A stretch of 39,325 nucleotides of DNA from Bacteroidales bacterium (GTDB taxonomy: Bacteria; Bacteroidota; Bacteroidia; Bacteroidales; Muribaculaceae). The position numbers and the translations under genes are program-made. The notes under the pieces were generated by a model. It was not told the DNA's origin. It searched no databases and saw only the letters and a program-made list of their open reading frames with translations. This document shows, piece by piece, positions 37,667-39,325 of this stretch. The stretch spans positions 1 to 39,325 of the forward strand of contig SFLG01000019.1 of NCBI GenBank assembly GCA_004553485.1, given 5' to 3'. Positions within the stretch are counted from its first letter, which is position 1. Each line of letters opens with the position of its first letter.

Positions 37667-38622
37667 GACCGGTAAAGGGACGCTTCGCACCATCGCCCAC
37701 GGGCCGCATGCACCTGGGCAACGTCTACGCCGCCCTCATGTCGTGGCTGTGGGCAAAGTCGCAGGGCGGCACATGGCTGCTGCGCATCGAAGACCTTGAC
37801 CCTCAGCGCTCGCGCATGGAATATGCCCTGCAAATCGAGGACGACCTGCGCTGGCTCGGCCTCGACTGGGACGAAGGCGGCACCGAGGGTCGCGGCCCCG
37901 CCGGCCCATACGTACAGAGCCGCCGCGGCGAAATCTACGCCGACATCCTCGGACGCCTCACAGCAATGGGCCTCACCTACCCCTGCACCTGCACCCGTGC
38001 CGATATAATGGCCACCCAAGCCCCCCACCAGACCGACGGCCGCATCATCTACAGCGGCCACTGCCGCCCCGCCTCCCTCGGCGGCCAAGGCACCACCTCA
38101 GACAGCCGCCCCGCAGCGACACGGCTGTACGTCCCCGACATCACCATCGACTTTGACGACCTCATCTGCGGCCACCAGTCAGTAAACCTCGCCCGCCACT
38201 GCGGCGACTTCGTCCTGCGGCGTGCCGACGGAGCCTGGGCCTACCAGCTCGCCGTAGTCGCCGACGACGCCCTCATGGGAGTGACACAAGTCATCCGCGG
38301 CAACGACCTCCTCCTCAGCGCCGCCCAGCAAATCCACCTCTTCAACCTCCTCGGCCTCCAGCCACCCCGCTACGGCCACATCCCCCTCCTCACCGATACC
38401 CAAGGCCGCCGCCTCAGCAAACGCGACCGCTCGCTCGAAATGGGCCATCTGCGCACCCTCTACACCCCCGCCGCCCTCATCGGCCGCCTCGCCCACCTAA
38501 TCGGCCTCACCGACACCCCCTCCCCCATCACCCCCACCGCCCTCCTCCCCCACTTCAACCCCGCGCGCCTCACCCCCGCCACCACTACCCCCACCCTCCC
38601 CATCACCCCCTTTGCCCCCTAA
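37663..38622 (+). CDS. gluQ: glutamyl-Q tRNA(Asp) synthetase
   Basis: This is a truncated GluRS paralogue that attaches glutamate to the queuosine base of tRNA(Asp). It is 319 residues from the ATG at 37663 (MRPVKGRFAPSPTGRMHLGN); a longer frame upstream lies inside the ATPase gene. The class I motifs are HLGN at 17-20 and RLSKR at 250-254. The GluQ zinc site is visible as C108, C110, Y130 and C134. The anticodon-binding domain of true GluRS is absent, as expected. The last about 50 residues are Pro/Thr-rich because the DNA there is strongly C-rich, and a short tandem repeat begins at the stop codon. It overlaps the ABC ATPase gene by 4 bp. Confidence 0.93.
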   Translation: MRPVKGRFAPSPTGRMHLGNVYAALMSWLWAKSQGGTWLLRIEDLDPQRSRMEYALQIEDDLRWLGLDWDEGGTEGRGPAGPYVQSRRGEIYADILGRLTAMGLTYPCTCTRADIMATQAPHQTDGRIIYSGHCRPASLGGQGTTSDSRPAATRLYVPDITIDFDDLICGHQSVNLARHCGDFVLRRADGAWAYQLAVVADDALMGVTQVIRGNDLLLSAAQQIHLFNLLGLQPPRYGHIPLLTDTQGRRLSKRDRSLEMGHLRTLYTPAALIGRLAHLIGLTDTPSPITPTALLPHFNPARLTPATTTPTLPITPFAP

Positions 38623-38663
38623 CCGCCCTTTGCCCCAAGCCGCTCTTTGCCCCCCAAGCCGCT
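38610..38663. repeat. imperfect 17-19-bp tandem repeat over gluQ stop codon
   Basis: Three related units occur in a row: ctttgccccctaaccgcc (38610-38627, containing the gluQ TAA), ctttgccccaagccgct (38628-38644) and ctttgccccccaagccgct (38645-38663). The array spans the end of the coding region. Confidence 0.75.
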
Positions 38664-38805
38664 CCCGCCCTCCCGGTTCTGTGAGCCGGCTTCAGCCGGC
38701 GCTACCTTAAAGCCCTTAAGCCCCCCTATTCACAAGCCCCCCACCACCTCCCTCACCTCTTTTTTGCACATTTTTGCTCCCCAAACAAAAAAATTGCCCC
38801 AATTT
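38664..38805. other. C-rich spacer before tRNA-Lys
   Basis: Together with the repeat and promoter this forms a gene-free stretch of about 270 bp. It holds a small GCCGGC-TTCA-GCCGGC hairpin (around 38689-38704) and strongly C-rich DNA giving way to A/T-rich DNA at the promoter. The open frame across it (from 38647) has no coding character. Confidence 0.5.
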
Positions 38806-38837
38806 TTTGTGCAGAACAAAAAAAAGTTCTACCTTTG
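38806..38837 (+). promoter_or_regulatory. Bacteroidetes-type promoter for tRNA-Lys
   Basis: TTTG (38806-38809), a 20-nt spacer and TACCTTTG (38830-38837) match the consensus exactly. The predicted start near 38844 is about 50 nt before the tRNA. Confidence 0.88.
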
Positions 38838-38894
38838 CAACGCAAAACCCAAACGAAGCGCCTCAACGGCCTTCACCCATCCGTTTTTGCACTT

Positions 38895-38970
38895 GACTCC
38901 GTAGCTCAGTTGGTAGAGCAACTGACTCTTAATCAGTGGGTCGAGAGTTCGAGCCTCTCCGGGGTCACCA
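38895..38970 (+). tRNA. tRNA-Lys (CUU)
   Basis: The acceptor GACTCCG/CGGGGTC is paired with one T-G wobble. The D-arm is AGCTCAGTTGGTAGAGC and the anticodon loop CTCTTAA gives CTT. The T-arm is GAGAG-TTCGAGC-CTCTC. Discriminator A is followed by an encoded CCA. It is a single-gene transcript between its own promoter and terminator. Confidence 0.97.
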
Positions 38971-38972
38971 CC

Positions 38973-39017
38973 AAAAAAACCGCAAGCATTTGAACGTCAA
39001 ATGCTTGCGGTTTTTTT
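38973..39017 (+). terminator. terminator of tRNA-Lys
   Basis: A perfect 21-bp stem (38973-38993 with 38997-39017) around loop ACG begins with A7 and ends with T7. It starts 3 bp after the tRNA CCA. It could also stop transcription arriving from the right on the minus strand. Confidence 0.95.
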
Positions 39018-39146
39018 ATGCCAATTTTTGACTACCATTCAACTACCTGCGCGAAAACCAACAACGAAAGCACATCAACGGCGCGGGGCAGTTGCAAAAC
39101 CCGGTTGAAATATTAAAAAACTACGGTGCAGCGTTTACGGTACAAT

Positions 39147-39174
39147 GTAGGGACGCTTTGAAAAGCGTCCCTAC
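39147..39174. repeat. REP-like palindrome
   Basis: GTAGGGACGCTTT is followed by GA and its exact reverse complement. The outer GTAGGGAC arm is shared with the element at 21931-22031 while the inner stem differs. It lies between tRNA-Lys and the convergent minus-strand gene at the window edge. The rest of 39018-39235 shows nothing recognisable. Confidence 0.75.
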
Positions 39175-39235
39175 CGGGCTGAACGTTATCTGAACCGTAT
39201 TTCCGGATTGTTCCGAAATTTCTACAGGGCGGGGG

Positions 39236-39325
39236 TTAGTGGGCGGAGTCGGGCCAGGTGAGGGGGCGGGTGAGGTGGAGGGGGAGTTTGGCGGGGAGGT
39301 TGGCGGAGGAGGTGCCGATGAGGAT
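39236..39325 (-). CDS. 3' end of an unidentified gene (cut by window edge)
   Basis: The minus strand is open from the window edge for 29 codons to TAA at 39238-39236, reading ILIGTSSANLPAKLPLHL and ending WPDSAH. Nearly every codon ends in C or G, matching the codon use of the real genes here, whereas the adjoining 39018-39235 does not. The fragment is too short to assign a family. Confidence 0.5.
   Translation of the reverse strand: MLIGTSSANLPAKLPLHLTRPLTWPDSAH

Noticed and set aside
38895..39235. Integrated island at tRNA-Lys
   Set aside because: The tRNA 3' end is followed at once by its terminator. No integrase, second att copy or composition change is visible within the window.

Overview
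The window reads as a chromosomal stretch from a GC-rich gut-type Bacteroidales, most likely Muribaculaceae or a close relative. This is inferred from three things. The promoters are TTTG-N19..22-TAnnTTTG, the Bacteroidetes housekeeping type. Three secreted proteins end in type IX secretion (Por) sorting tails of the 'GV(N/D)DI...PVEYYNLQG' kind. The translation and transcription genes match Bacteroidetes family lengths. I could not run a database search, so the genus is not fixed.

Region 1 (1-13770, minus strand) is a translation/transcription super-operon. In transcription order it holds tRNA-Thr(UGU), tRNA-Tyr(GUA), tRNA-Gly(UCC), tRNA-Thr(GGU), tuf, tRNA-Trp(CCA), secE, nusG, rplK, rplA, rplJ, rplL, rpoB and rpoC; rpoC runs off the left edge. 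A textbook Bacteroidetes promoter sits upstream of the first tRNA. Intrinsic-type hairpins lie between tRNA-Thr and tuf, between tuf and tRNA-Trp, and between rplL and rpoB.

Region 2 (13911-25126, plus strand) begins divergently with an Xaa-Pro aminopeptidase and a gamma-carbonic-anhydrase-like protein. Three large exported, T9SS-tailed surface proteins follow: a 456-aa Ig-like protein, a 1081-aa leucine-rich-repeat protein with a long and possibly structured leader, and a 957-aa protein of alternating jelly-roll and FN3 modules. A REP/BIME-like palindromic element separates the last two. A decamer tandem array and a 19-bp-stem bidirectional terminator close the region.

Region 3 (25179-34628) is mixed. 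It starts with a DEAD-box RNA helicase gene broken by a frameshift/deletion at motif V, which also carries an in-frame palindromic repeat. A thioredoxin-fold lipoprotein follows. Divergent from it is a plus-strand run of an unrecognised 578-aa single-pass membrane protein, a GH31 glycosidase and riboflavin synthase. A Pif1-like helicase with an HRDC-like C-terminus converges on that run.

Region 4 (34756-39325) is a tight operon for a FecCD-type ABC importer (lipoprotein, permease, ATPase) whose last gene overlaps gluQ (glutamyl-Q-tRNA(Asp) synthetase) by 4 bp. After it come tRNA-Lys(CUU) with its own promoter and terminator, a second REP-like palindrome and the 3' end of a minus-strand gene.

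The most unusual material is non-coding: a 26-bp perfect palindrome present twice, plus one degenerate copy, with its left flank tandemly duplicated at both intact copies, once inside a coding region; and short-period tandem arrays (9, 10, 15, 18 and 22 bp) at several gene ends.
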